A stretch of DNA of 13,480 nucleotides, taken from Chloroflexota bacterium. GTDB taxonomy: Bacteria; Chloroflexota; Dehalococcoidia; Lucifugimonadales; Lucifugimonadaceae. Made by a program: the position numbers and the translations under genes. The stretch is taken from contig PCAX01000064.1 in NCBI GenBank assembly GCA_002730795.1, positions 1-13,480 on the forward strand, in the 5' to 3' direction. Below the pieces are notes generated by a model. It searched no databases and had not been told where the DNA came from. It worked only from the letters and a program-made list of their open reading frames with translations. Position 1 is the first letter of the stretch, and each line of letters starts with the position of its first letter. Shown here one piece after another: positions 7,260 through 13,480 of this stretch.

Positions 7260-8029
7260 ACTTTTGCGCGATGCCCACCATCGACGGTTAGGTGTTCACC
7301 AGTGATCCAGTTGGCATCATCAGAAGCTAAAAATACCGCCGCTCGTGCAATATCTTTTGGAAGTCCAAATCGTCCCATTGGTATTGTTTTTAGATACTCC
7401 TCTATAATTTCTTTTGTCATGTAATCTTGGATAGGCGTTTCTATAGCTCCTGGACAGATTGCATTAACGGTTACATTGTGAGGACCTAGTTCGATGGACA
7501 AGTCATGTACAAGGTTTATTACAGCGGCCTTACTTATTGGATAGGCTGGTCCTAAACCACCACCAAACGAATTTATAGAAGCTATTTGTATTATCCTGCC
7601 GAATTTTGAATTCTTAAGATGTGGGATTGCGTTTTTGGCCGCTACTACTTGACCGCGGAGGTTTACTTGAATTACTTTGTCCCAGTCAGACATAGATAAT
7701 TCTTGACTGTTACCGGGTATATGAATGCCGGCGTTGTTTACGAGAACGTCTAGTTGTCCGTAAAAATCCATCGTGTACCTAATAAGCTCTTCGACGTCGT
7801 CCTGATTTCCCACGTCAGTTTTTACAAATGTGGCATTTCCACCGTTATCATTTATTTCGGTAGCGACTGGTGGTTTGTGTTCTTTTTCAAAAAACTTCCC
7901 TCGTTTCGGTTCTTCTACTATGTCCGCTATTACAACTTTGGCTCCTTCTTTAGCGAATTCGAGGGAAATACTGCGACCAATTCCGGAACTACCACCCGTT
8001 ACGATTACTACCCTGTCTTTGAGTAACAC
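7256..8029 (-). CDS. SDR-family NAD(P)-dependent oxidoreductase
   Basis: A 257-residue classical short-chain dehydrogenase that would interconvert an alcohol and a ketone. The cofactor motif TGGSSGIG spans residues 11-18, NNAG is at 98-101, N123 lies in the VNLRG helix, S151 is the probable catalytic serine, and YPISK gives Y163 and K167. ICPGAIETP (the PG motif) follows, and a typical ending ITGEHLTVDGG (240-250) is present. D36 at the end of the second strand favours NAD over NADP. Between strand 2 and the next helix there is an extra charged loop (residues about 39-55, EEPKRGKFFEKEHKPP) longer than in FabG-like relatives. Start is GTG at 8029, four bases after the preceding gene's stop, with no clear Shine-Dalgarno, so it probably relies on coupling. 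Its end overlaps the lipoprotein start by 4 nt. Substrate unknown; operon membership is well supported. Confidence 0.93.
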   Translation of the reverse strand: MLLKDRVVIVTGGSSGIGRSISLEFAKEGAKVVIADIVEEPKRGKFFEKEHKPPVATEINDNGGNATFVKTDVGNQDDVEELIRYTMDFYGQLDVLVNNAGIHIPGNSQELSMSDWDKVIQVNLRGQVVAAKNAIPHLKNSKFGRIIQIASINSFGGGLGPAYPISKAAVINLVHDLSIELGPHNVTVNAICPGAIETPIQDYMTKEIIEEYLKTIPMGRFGLPKDIARAAVFLASDDANWITGEHLTVDGGHRAKV

Positions 8030-8033
8030 GGAT

Positions 8034-8891
8034 TTAAATCACTGGATAATTCAGCGGTATACCGGTAACCCCTGTCATAATTTCAGTAATATGCCACCTG
8101 CCCAGATTGGCACTTAATAGAATATCTCGATTCGAGCCGCAAAATGCTATGTTGGTTGGTGAAGCTAACATCGTATGTTCTGGATCTTCAGCAAGTATTT
8201 CGAGTTTGCCTGAAGGTGGCAGACGGTAAATTCTGCTTGGGGTGTAGCAGGAAATATACAGGTTACCTTGTGTGTCCCAAGCCAGACCATCTGGGACAGT
8301 ACTTGGGAGGCTTACTACATTCTCCGTTTTTCCAGATGAACCATCTTCATTTATTTTGATCCGTTCAACCCTGGGGGTGTTTAAACTTGCCACGACATAT
8401 AGGTATTGGCCACTTGGGTCAAGTGCCATACCATTTGGAAAGGTAGTTATTTGTTCAGACCAAATATCTATTTTCCCATTCGGAGTTACTATAAATATTT
8501 TTCCACTATCATTTTTCCATTCACCTGAATCGGATACGTATAAGTTGCCTTTACTGTCGAATACCGGGTAATTTGCAAGTTCTAACCCTGAACTTCCAGA
8601 AGCAGGGTATGACGAAGTTTTTCCGTCTTTTGTCATTTTGACAATATCTGGTCCACAGCAACAATAGACACTTCCTTCTCCGTCTTGAGCGATACCTCCT
8701 ACAAAAGCTCCGGTTGAACCTAATTGCTTAAAGGTTTTATCACTCGTATCTATCCGATAAACCTGTCCTTCTTCGCCTCCGGCATATGCTTCACCGTCTT
8801 TGCCGGCTGAAACGCATTCTGGGTGATCCAGGCCTTCTCCTACGAATCCACCAACGAAATAACCCAGTTCTTCAGTTTTAATTAAGGACAT
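8034..8891 (-). CDS. SMP-30/gluconolactonase-like beta-propeller protein
   Basis: A 285-residue six-bladed beta-propeller of the SMP-30/gluconolactonase/NHL type, which commonly opens sugar lactones or hydrolyses related esters with one divalent metal. Candidate metal ligands are E25 in DHPECV, N153 in FPNGMA and D201 in VPDGLAWD, matching the E-N-D triad and spacing known for SMP-30 lactonases. Blade repeats of the form (D/P)..GNLYV are visible near residues 115-120 and 208-213. A run of three cysteines (VYCCCG, 77-79) is unusual. There is no signal peptide, so it is probably cytoplasmic. I place the start at ATG 8891 because GGAGGG (8901-8896) lies four bases upstream. The frame is open to a GTG at 8903, but that start would bury the ribosome binding site. 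Four bases separate its stop from the SDR start. Confidence 0.85.
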   Translation of the reverse strand: MSLIKTEELGYFVGGFVGEGLDHPECVSAGKDGEAYAGGEEGQVYRIDTSDKTFKQLGSTGAFVGGIAQDGEGSVYCCCGPDIVKMTKDGKTSSYPASGSSGLELANYPVFDSKGNLYVSDSGEWKNDSGKIFIVTPNGKIDIWSEQITTFPNGMALDPSGQYLYVVASLNTPRVERIKINEDGSSGKTENVVSLPSTVPDGLAWDTQGNLYISCYTPSRIYRLPPSGKLEILAEDPEHTMLASPTNIAFCGSNRDILLSANLGRWHITEIMTGVTGIPLNYPVI

Positions 8892-9071
8892 GTGTCCCTC
8901 CACTTTAGTTCAACCATAAAACATGGCGGTTTATTAATTTGTTGGTCAATTGTTTAACCAATTAACAGAACAAACGCTACACATTTTCACTGTGATAATC
9001 AACCGGTTCGTACTAAAAAACAACTATTATTTTTTTACCTGTGGTTGAGTTTTTGTGGTGTTTTATTAAAT
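8892..9071. other. 180-nt intergenic gap with short dyads, no gene
   Basis: This AT-rich gap separates the amidohydrolase gene from the SMP-30-like gene. It holds AATTG-TTTAAC-CAATT (8948-8963), the shared motif TTGGTTAAAC (8961-8952, minus strand), TCACTGTGA (8987-8995) and the perfect palindrome AACCGGTT (9001-9008). No convincing intrinsic terminator or complete promoter was found. The gap is wide enough for a separate promoter for the SMP-30-SDR-lipoprotein group. Confidence 0.4.
8896..8901 (-). promoter_or_regulatory. Ribosome binding site deciding the start of the SMP-30-like gene
   Basis: GGAGGG on the minus strand, followed by ACAC and then ATG at 8891-8889. It is the strongest Shine-Dalgarno in the window, and its position rules in favour of the ATG rather than the GTG twelve bases further upstream. 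Confidence 0.75.
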
Positions 9072-10355
9072 TTAAACTAGGACCCGGTTTTCCAATTTCA
9101 ATATTTTCCCGTCCTTAAATACAGAAGTTGCGCGGTGCATATCCCTGATGTTATTGGCGGGGTTGCCTTCGAATGAGGCTAGATCAGCTTTCATACCCTT
9201 CGCGATTTTACCTACTTCTTTTTCAACACCCAATGCACTAGCGGTTTGCGTAGTGGCAGCTCGGATTGCTTTCCAGTTGTCCCATCCTAACATTTCGACG
9301 AATGCCCAGGCGCTAGCAGCGGAATCGGCGTGGTCAGCATGGTTCATCCCCATGTCCAAACCAGTAGTGAATTGTACTCCGGATTCAGACATTTTTTCTA
9401 GAAGTGCCAAATGGTCTTCTGTGCCGATGGAAACCTGACTTGTTGTCCAGTGGTAGGATTGTTCTTCTGTGTTATTTTTTTTCGCATGTTCGATGGCGAG
9501 AAGATGGTGGCCTATTGTCGGATCAACCCATTGGCCTTGGGCAACCATTTTATCCACAACCTCTGGTCGGTAGTCCAGCCCTTTTGAATAATCGTGATGC
9601 AGCCATCGGGCATGTATGAGTTGGTGTATTCCTGCTTCCACGCAGTTGGTTATTCCTTCAGCGGAGAGAGTATGGGCAACTATTGTTACCCCCATACGTT
9701 CTGCTTCGGTCACGGCGGCTTTGAGTATTTTAGTATTATATTGTGGTCTTCGCGGATTAGATGTTTTTGTAAACATTCCCCCCGTGGCCATCATTTTTAT
9801 TGATTGTGCCCCCAATTTAACCTGATTGCGAACAGCTTTAATTACATCTTGTTCCGAGTCGGCTTCCGTTCCGAAAAACCAACAATGTCCAGCAGTAATT
9901 GTTACAGGTGTGCCAGATACAATTAATTTTGGTCCTGGGATGTGCCCCAAATCGATCATTTGTTTAACAGTAAATGCAACTTCGTTTTTTGACCCAAGAT
10001 CTCTGACCGTTGTAGTCCCCGCCAAAACCGCCTTACGCATATTATTTGTGGCTCTAGAGATTAATTGGTTATTGGTTTCTGTCAGGGCGAGATGGCTTGC
10101 ATCCACGGTAGCACTGCAGTGCATGTGGCAATGCGCGTCAATTAAACCCGGCAGTAAAGATACTTCTCCAAGATCGTATATTTTTAAATTTGAACCTTCA
10201 TAGGGTAAACTTTTCGTTGGGATGACATCAGCAATTAAGTTTTCAGAAATTATAACGGCATGGTTTGGCAACCAATCATCTAAATTTTGATTTGCAACTC
10301 GTTTCGCCGATACCGCAAATGTCGATGTGTTAGTTTTCATTAGTTTTGTGTTCAA
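9072..10355 (-). CDS. Imidazolonepropionase/Xaa-Pro dipeptidase-like amidohydrolase
   Basis: A 427-residue amidohydrolase-1 family enzyme of the imidazolonepropionase-like/prolidase group, expected to cleave a C-N bond in a peptide, N-acyl amino acid or related amide with two metals. In order: small sandwich domain with DLGEVSLLPG, LIDAHCHMH (H75, H77), GTTTVRDLG (113-121), SIKMMATGG with the likely carboxylated K187, IVAHT (H228), QLIHAR (H248), TGLDMG with the catalytic D334, and a closing sandwich strand GMKADLASFEGNP (387-399). Full length. The open frame starts at TTG 10355, twelve bases after AAGGA (10372-10368); an in-frame ATG at 10340 would give 422 residues but lies far from that site. 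No signal peptide is evident. It is the first gene of the minus-strand block and diverges from the SelA-like gene. The substrate is not predictable. Confidence 0.88.
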   Translation of the reverse strand: MNTKLMKTNTSTFAVSAKRVANQNLDDWLPNHAVIISENLIADVIPTKSLPYEGSNLKIYDLGEVSLLPGLIDAHCHMHCSATVDASHLALTETNNQLISRATNNMRKAVLAGTTTVRDLGSKNEVAFTVKQMIDLGHIPGPKLIVSGTPVTITAGHCWFFGTEADSEQDVIKAVRNQVKLGAQSIKMMATGGMFTKTSNPRRPQYNTKILKAAVTEAERMGVTIVAHTLSAEGITNCVEAGIHQLIHARWLHHDYSKGLDYRPEVVDKMVAQGQWVDPTIGHHLLAIEHAKKNNTEEQSYHWTTSQVSIGTEDHLALLEKMSESGVQFTTGLDMGMNHADHADSAASAWAFVEMLGWDNWKAIRAATTQTASALGVEKEVGKIAKGMKADLASFEGNPANNIRDMHRATSVFKDGKILKLENRVLV

Positions 10356-10365
10356 AATTGTACAT
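10330..10365 (-). CDS. Possible 11-codon leader ORF overlapping the amidohydrolase start
   Basis: ATG at 10365 begins MYNFEHKTNEN and ends at TAA (10332-10330). It lies in a different frame from the amidohydrolase and covers both that gene's TTG (10355) and its ATG (10340). It is preceded by AAGGA with only two bases of spacing, which is too short for efficient initiation, so the same site may instead serve the TTG. It could be a coupling leader or simply chance. Confidence 0.2.
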   Translation of the reverse strand: MYNFEHKTNEN

Positions 10366-10445
10366 GGTCCTTATGAATATGTACTTGTTATGTTTTAAAA
10401 TTGTGAGCGACTTACGAGGACTGTTCGAATCTTTGTTAAAAATAT

Positions 10446-10458
10446 AACCAATTTGGTT
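10446..10458. promoter_or_regulatory. Perfect palindrome in the divergent intergenic region (candidate operator)
   Basis: AACCAATTTGGTT is a perfect 13-nt dyad (AACCAA-T-TTGGTT) in the 184-nt gap between the divergent amidohydrolase (minus) and SelA-like (plus) genes, 82 nt from the plus start and 91 nt from the minus start. TAACCAATT at 10445-10453 recurs exactly at 8955-8963. The position suits a regulator controlling both directions. The rest of the gap (10366-10539) shows no gene and no clear -35/-10 pair. Confidence 0.35.
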
Positions 10459-10539
10459 TACGAAAGTAGTATACCAATGTCTATTTCCTATGCGATATTA
10501 GAGCGATGTAAGAACAATTTTCATTAAGTTGGATTTTTT

Positions 10540-11670
10540 GTGGAAACAAAATACAATATGCTTTCTGATTTAGGGCTTGAACCGATTATTCAGGCTGGTG
10601 GTCCAACCACTATGTATTCCGGTACTAGACCTAGAACGGAAGTTTTAGAAGCAATGAGAGAAATGTCTGAAAGTTTCGTCCGTATGGATGAATTGTTACT
10701 CTCTGCGGGCGAAAAAATTGCGGAAATGTTAGGCGTTGAAGCAGCCACAATTACTTCGGGAGCTTCCGGTGGTCTAGTGCTTCAGGCGGGTGCAGCAATA
10801 TCTAAAGGCGATAATGTAATAATTTCTAAACTTCCTGATACCAAGGGTGTTCCCTGTGAATTAATCATTCAAAAAAGCCACAGATTTTCTTATGATAGCT
10901 TGTATCTTGTTCCAGGATCAAAGTTGATAGAAGTGGGAGAAAAAGATGGTTGTACAGTGGAACAAATTCAAGATTCTATTAATAGTCAGACCGCGGGGAT
11001 AATACATTTGGAATCTCCCTTTAAAGGGGCAGGTTGCGTTAATTTGGATGATTTAACTTCTATTGCTGAAAGGAATGGATTGCCAGTACTTGTTGACGCT
11101 GCATCAATGCTGCCACCGCGTTCCAATCTAACAAAGTTCACTAATCTTGGTTGTGACTTGGTTTCGTTTTCAGGAGGTAAAGCTGTTCGAGGCCCTCAAA
11201 GTACTGGGTTCCTCGTTGGTAAAAAGGATTGGATTGAATATTGCAGGATACTTAATGCCCCGTACCCGACGGTTGCTAGAGCCCAAAAAGTTTCAAAGGA
11301 GGAGATCGCCGGCTTGTTGGTAGCGCTCGAACTCTTCCTCAAAACTGATGAAAAGGATGAAATAGAATTTTACGGGTCACAAATGAAATTTTTGGTTGAC
11401 CAAATAGTTGAAATACCTGGTATAGATGCCAAAGTAATTCACAATAGAGATCACTACATCCCTCATGCGGTCATTGAATTTAATTCTGACTGGAACGGTC
11501 CAACGGGCTGTCGGCTGGGAGAACTTTTATTGGAAGGAAAACCTCGTATATACCTAATGCATACTTATCCGGGTTTTGACGGTATTTGGGTGGATCCATT
11601 AAATTTACAAACAGGTGATTTGGAAATAGTCAGTGAGGAACTCCGTAAACTGCTGATAAGTTTTTCTTAA
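10540..11670 (+). CDS. SelA-like PLP-dependent enzyme (D-glucosaminate-6-P ammonia-lyase-like)
   Basis: A 376-residue fold-type I PLP enzyme of the SelA-related family that includes D-glucosaminate-6-phosphate ammonia-lyase (DgaE). Members typically eliminate or transform an amino group on an acidic substrate; this one is far too short and lacks the context for true selenocysteine synthase. Visible marks are LGLEPIIQAGGPTTMYSG (10-27), TSGASGGLVLQAG (72-84) around the cofactor phosphate, VLVDAAS with D187 expected to contact the pyridine nitrogen, and SFSGGKAVRGPQ with the Schiff-base lysine K214. Start is GTG at 10540, six bases after GGA (10531-10533); ATG at 10558 would shorten it by six residues and keep every motif. 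It diverges from the amidohydrolase and precedes the ThDP enzyme by 113 nt. The likely role is deamination or elimination within the local pathway; the actual substrate is unknown. Confidence 0.85.
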   Translation: METKYNMLSDLGLEPIIQAGGPTTMYSGTRPRTEVLEAMREMSESFVRMDELLLSAGEKIAEMLGVEAATITSGASGGLVLQAGAAISKGDNVIISKLPDTKGVPCELIIQKSHRFSYDSLYLVPGSKLIEVGEKDGCTVEQIQDSINSQTAGIIHLESPFKGAGCVNLDDLTSIAERNGLPVLVDAASMLPPRSNLTKFTNLGCDLVSFSGGKAVRGPQSTGFLVGKKDWIEYCRILNAPYPTVARAQKVSKEEIAGLLVALELFLKTDEKDEIEFYGSQMKFLVDQIVEIPGIDAKVIHNRDHYIPHAVIEFNSDWNGPTGCRLGELLLEGKPRIYLMHTYPGFDGIWVDPLNLQTGDLEIVSEELRKLLISFS

Positions 11671-11674
11671 GTGA

Positions 11675-11760
11675 ATTAATCGAGGGTAAAAACTTTACGA
11701 AAAAAAATGGGAAGCATTAATAGAAAACGATCAAACTAAAAAAATATAGTTTCGATTAAT
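11675..11760. repeat. Nested inverted repeats before the ThDP enzyme gene
   Basis: ATTAATCGA (11675-11683) is the reverse complement of TCGATTAAT (11752-11760). Inside this 9-bp pair are GTAAA-AAC-TTTAC (11686-11698) and AAACTA-8nt-TAGTTT (11733-11752). They fill most of the 113-nt gap between the SelA-like and ThDP genes. No GC-rich stem with a T run is present, so an ordinary terminator is unlikely; operator sites or a leader structure are possible. AT richness raises the chance of coincidence. Confidence 0.33.
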
Positions 11761-11783
11761 AAAAAAACATGGAGTTTTAAGTT

Positions 11784-13448
11784 ATGGTCAAAATGCAAGG
11801 TAAATACGCTCTTATGGAGATGCTGCGCGCTGAGGGTGTCACGCATATTTTTGGTAACCCAGGTACAAGTGAAGCTGCTATTATGGATGCTTTACAAGAC
11901 TACCAAGATATCCAATATTACTTGGTTTTGCAAGAATCAGTTGCAATAGGTATGGCTGACGCATATGCGAGATCTACAGGAGAGGTTGGTTTTGTAAACC
12001 TTCATATAGATAATGGTTTGGGGAATGCATTTGCCTTATTAATTGATTCCAAAAACTCGGGTACCCCCCTTGTTATAACTGCCGGTAATAAAGATGTGAG
12101 AAAGGTCTCCGAAGGAAGATCTGATTTAGCGAGAATGGCTGAACCTTTTTGCAAATGGAGTGTGGAAATAACGCATCCAGAGCAATATCCATCTGTGATT
12201 CGAAGAGCGTTTAATGAAGCGAGGACTCCACCGACAGGCCCGGTTTTTATTTCATTTTCGGCTAATTCTCTTGACGACGAGGCGGACGTTGAAATCATCC
12301 CCTCAAACAAACTTAGGTTAAATATATTACCGAGTTCTGAAGATATTTCTAACGCCGTAGATTTTCTCATTGACGCTAACGACCCTATTATGATCGTTGG
12401 TGATCGTTTGGGTCAATATGGAGGTATAGATCAAGCTGTAAGGGTTGCAGAAAAAATCGGGGCTAAAGTTTTTGGACACGTTAGTAACCAGGTTAACTTC
12501 CCTACGGGTCACGAACAGTATTTAGGGGAGATTAGTCTTAGACAGAAAGCCTCTAGAGACTCGTTAAATCAATCGGATTTAGTTTTTGCAATCGGATGTC
12601 CCGTTTTTTCCGATTTTTTTTACCAAAGTGGTAGTGTTATTAAAGATGAAACAAAATTAATTCATTTAGATATTAATGGTTTTGAGATAGGAAAATCTGA
12701 ACCGACCGACTTAGGAATTTTGGCCTCGCCAGGAATAGCCCTTAATATGATCGCCGATAGACTCGACGAACTAATGAATGGTATCCAGATAGAGTCCGCT
12801 GTCTCGCGTTCAAATAATGTGGCACAAATATCTTCAGGGATAAAAAAAGCCTTTGAAAATACCATAGATAGTCAAAAAGGAGCTAATCCTATGTCTCCTG
12901 CTTCAATGTTTAATATTTTGGCTTCACGCTTGCCTGATGATGTGTTGATTTTTAACGATTCTATAAGCAACCGTCCAAATCTAAGTAACACAATGAAATT
13001 TAATGAACCAGGTAGCATGTTTGCTAACCGTGGAGGTTCGATTGGATGGGGCATAGGAGCGGGAATGGGTTTGAAGTTGGCCAATAGAGAGAAAACCGTT
13101 GTAACAATTTTAGGTGATGGATCAGCTATGATGTCCGTGCAAGGATTGTGGACTGCGGTTGATTCTAAAATTCCCGTCATATATGTTATCTGTAACAATT
13201 CCTCATATAGAATCCTAAAACTGAATATGGAAGTTTATTTAAAAACCGTGTTGAAACAACCTGAACGGAAGAGCGATTATATTGGTATGGATTTTCGTAC
13301 ACCTTTAGATTTTGCGTCATTAGCAAACTCATTTGGAGCCAAAGGTATTCGTGTTACCAGAGAAGATGAAATACCTGGAGCGATTACTTCAGCGTTGAAA
13401 TCAGATATACCGGTCGTAATAGATATGATAATAGACGGTTCTATTTAA
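11784..13448 (+). CDS. Thiamine-diphosphate enzyme, benzoylformate-decarboxylase-like
   Basis: A 554-residue ThDP-dependent enzyme of the pyruvate oxidase/decarboxylase family, closest in pattern to benzoylformate decarboxylase and related acetolactate-synthase-type proteins. Expected chemistry is decarboxylation or carboligation of a 2-keto acid. The N-terminal PYR domain has IFGNPGTSE (22-30), the cofactor-activating glutamate E51 in VLQES, and VNLH with H74, the counterpart of H70 of the Pseudomonas enzyme. A central domain follows at about 185-335. The C-terminal PP domain carries the ThDP motif from GDG (445-447) to NN (471-472). At the site of the second catalytic histidine (H281 of benzoylformate decarboxylase, in VFRYH) this protein reads VFSDF, with F278. 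ATG at 11784 has GGAG nine bases upstream (11771-11774). It lies downstream of the SelA-like gene; shared transcription is possible but the gap contains dyads. Confidence 0.9.
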   Translation: MVKMQGKYALMEMLRAEGVTHIFGNPGTSEAAIMDALQDYQDIQYYLVLQESVAIGMADAYARSTGEVGFVNLHIDNGLGNAFALLIDSKNSGTPLVITAGNKDVRKVSEGRSDLARMAEPFCKWSVEITHPEQYPSVIRRAFNEARTPPTGPVFISFSANSLDDEADVEIIPSNKLRLNILPSSEDISNAVDFLIDANDPIMIVGDRLGQYGGIDQAVRVAEKIGAKVFGHVSNQVNFPTGHEQYLGEISLRQKASRDSLNQSDLVFAIGCPVFSDFFYQSGSVIKDETKLIHLDINGFEIGKSEPTDLGILASPGIALNMIADRLDELMNGIQIESAVSRSNNVAQISSGIKKAFENTIDSQKGANPMSPASMFNILASRLPDDVLIFNDSISNRPNLSNTMKFNEPGSMFANRGGSIGWGIGAGMGLKLANREKTVVTILGDGSAMMSVQGLWTAVDSKIPVIYVICNNSSYRILKLNMEVYLKTVLKQPERKSDYIGMDFRTPLDFASLANSFGAKGIRVTREDEIPGAITSALKSDIPVVIDMIIDGSI

Positions 13449-13480
13449 AACTTTTGGGCTTCTGATTATTATTTATCCTG

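Noticed and set aside
8892..8903. GTG at 8903 as start of the SMP-30-like gene
   Set aside because: The GGAGGG ribosome binding site would fall inside the coding region; ATG at 8891 is ideally spaced from it.
9040..9059. Direct repeat TGTGGT at 9040 and 9054
   Set aside because: Six bases in low-complexity T/G-rich DNA; easily chance.
9826..10203. 125-codon plus-strand open frame opposite the amidohydrolase
   Set aside because: It lies wholly antisense to a well-supported gene with clear catalytic motifs, and its translation shows no domain or sensible composition.
10540..11670. Selenocysteine synthase (SelA)
   Set aside because: Shorter than true SelA, with the SGGKA.RGPQ pattern of the SelA-related family and no selB or tRNA-Sec nearby.
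12002..12370. 122-codon minus-strand open frame opposite the ThDP enzyme
   Set aside because: Antisense shadow of a conserved enzyme; no recognisable motif or convincing ribosome binding site.
1..13480. CRISPR array, tRNA/rRNA, insertion sequence, toxin-antitoxin or phage defence system
   Set aside because: No regularly spaced repeats, cloverleaf, transposase, terminal repeats bounding a gene, or defence-type domains were seen on either strand.

Overview
The window is a gene-dense, AT-rich stretch of bacterial DNA with twelve protein genes, Shine-Dalgarno-type starts and frequent GTG or TTG start codons. No RNA gene, CRISPR array, insertion sequence, integrase or phage gene was seen. The content is three different amidohydrolases, a sulfatase, an aldolase-type enzyme, a short-chain dehydrogenase, an SMP-30/lactonase-like protein, a SelA-like PLP enzyme, a ThDP enzyme and an MFS carrier. 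It recalls the catabolic islands of uncultivated marine bacteria such as SAR202-type Chloroflexota. That placement is an inference from gene content only; no marker gene is present.

Layout. Positions 1-2524 are plus strand: an Amidohydro_2-type hydrolase (21-941), an MFS transporter (1071-2336), and a 62-residue single-span membrane protein whose ATG shares one base with the transporter's stop codon. A near-perfect 23-nt dyad lies where these genes converge with a long minus-strand block. That block, read from 10355 down to 2604, encodes an imidazolonepropionase/prolidase-like amidohydrolase, an SMP-30-like beta-propeller, an SDR, a small lipoprotein of unknown function, a Cys-type sulfatase, a dihydroorotase/D-aminoacylase-like amidohydrolase and a DapA-family lyase. 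The SDR and lipoprotein genes overlap by 4 nt and the propeller gene ends 4 nt before the SDR, so this core is very likely one operon. Divergent from the block, on the plus strand, are a SelA-like PLP enzyme (10540-11670) and a benzoylformate-decarboxylase-like ThDP enzyme (11784-13448).

How the genes may work together. The set suggests uptake and stepwise breakdown of small organic compounds bearing amide, sulfate-ester and hydroxyacid groups: hydrolases release sulfate and acyl or amide groups, the SDR and the lactonase-like protein handle alcohol/lactone steps, the SelA-like enzyme could remove an amino group, and the DapA-like and ThDP enzymes would make or break C-C bonds. A SelA-like enzyme, an amidohydrolase and an aldolase also occur together in known D-glucosaminate-type loci, which makes an amino-sugar-acid or related substrate a reasonable but unproven guess. 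Two enzymes (DapA-like and ThDP) lack residues expected from their best-known relatives, so their reactions probably differ from the textbook ones. The intergenic regions hold several inverted repeats that could be operators, but no regulator gene lies inside the window.
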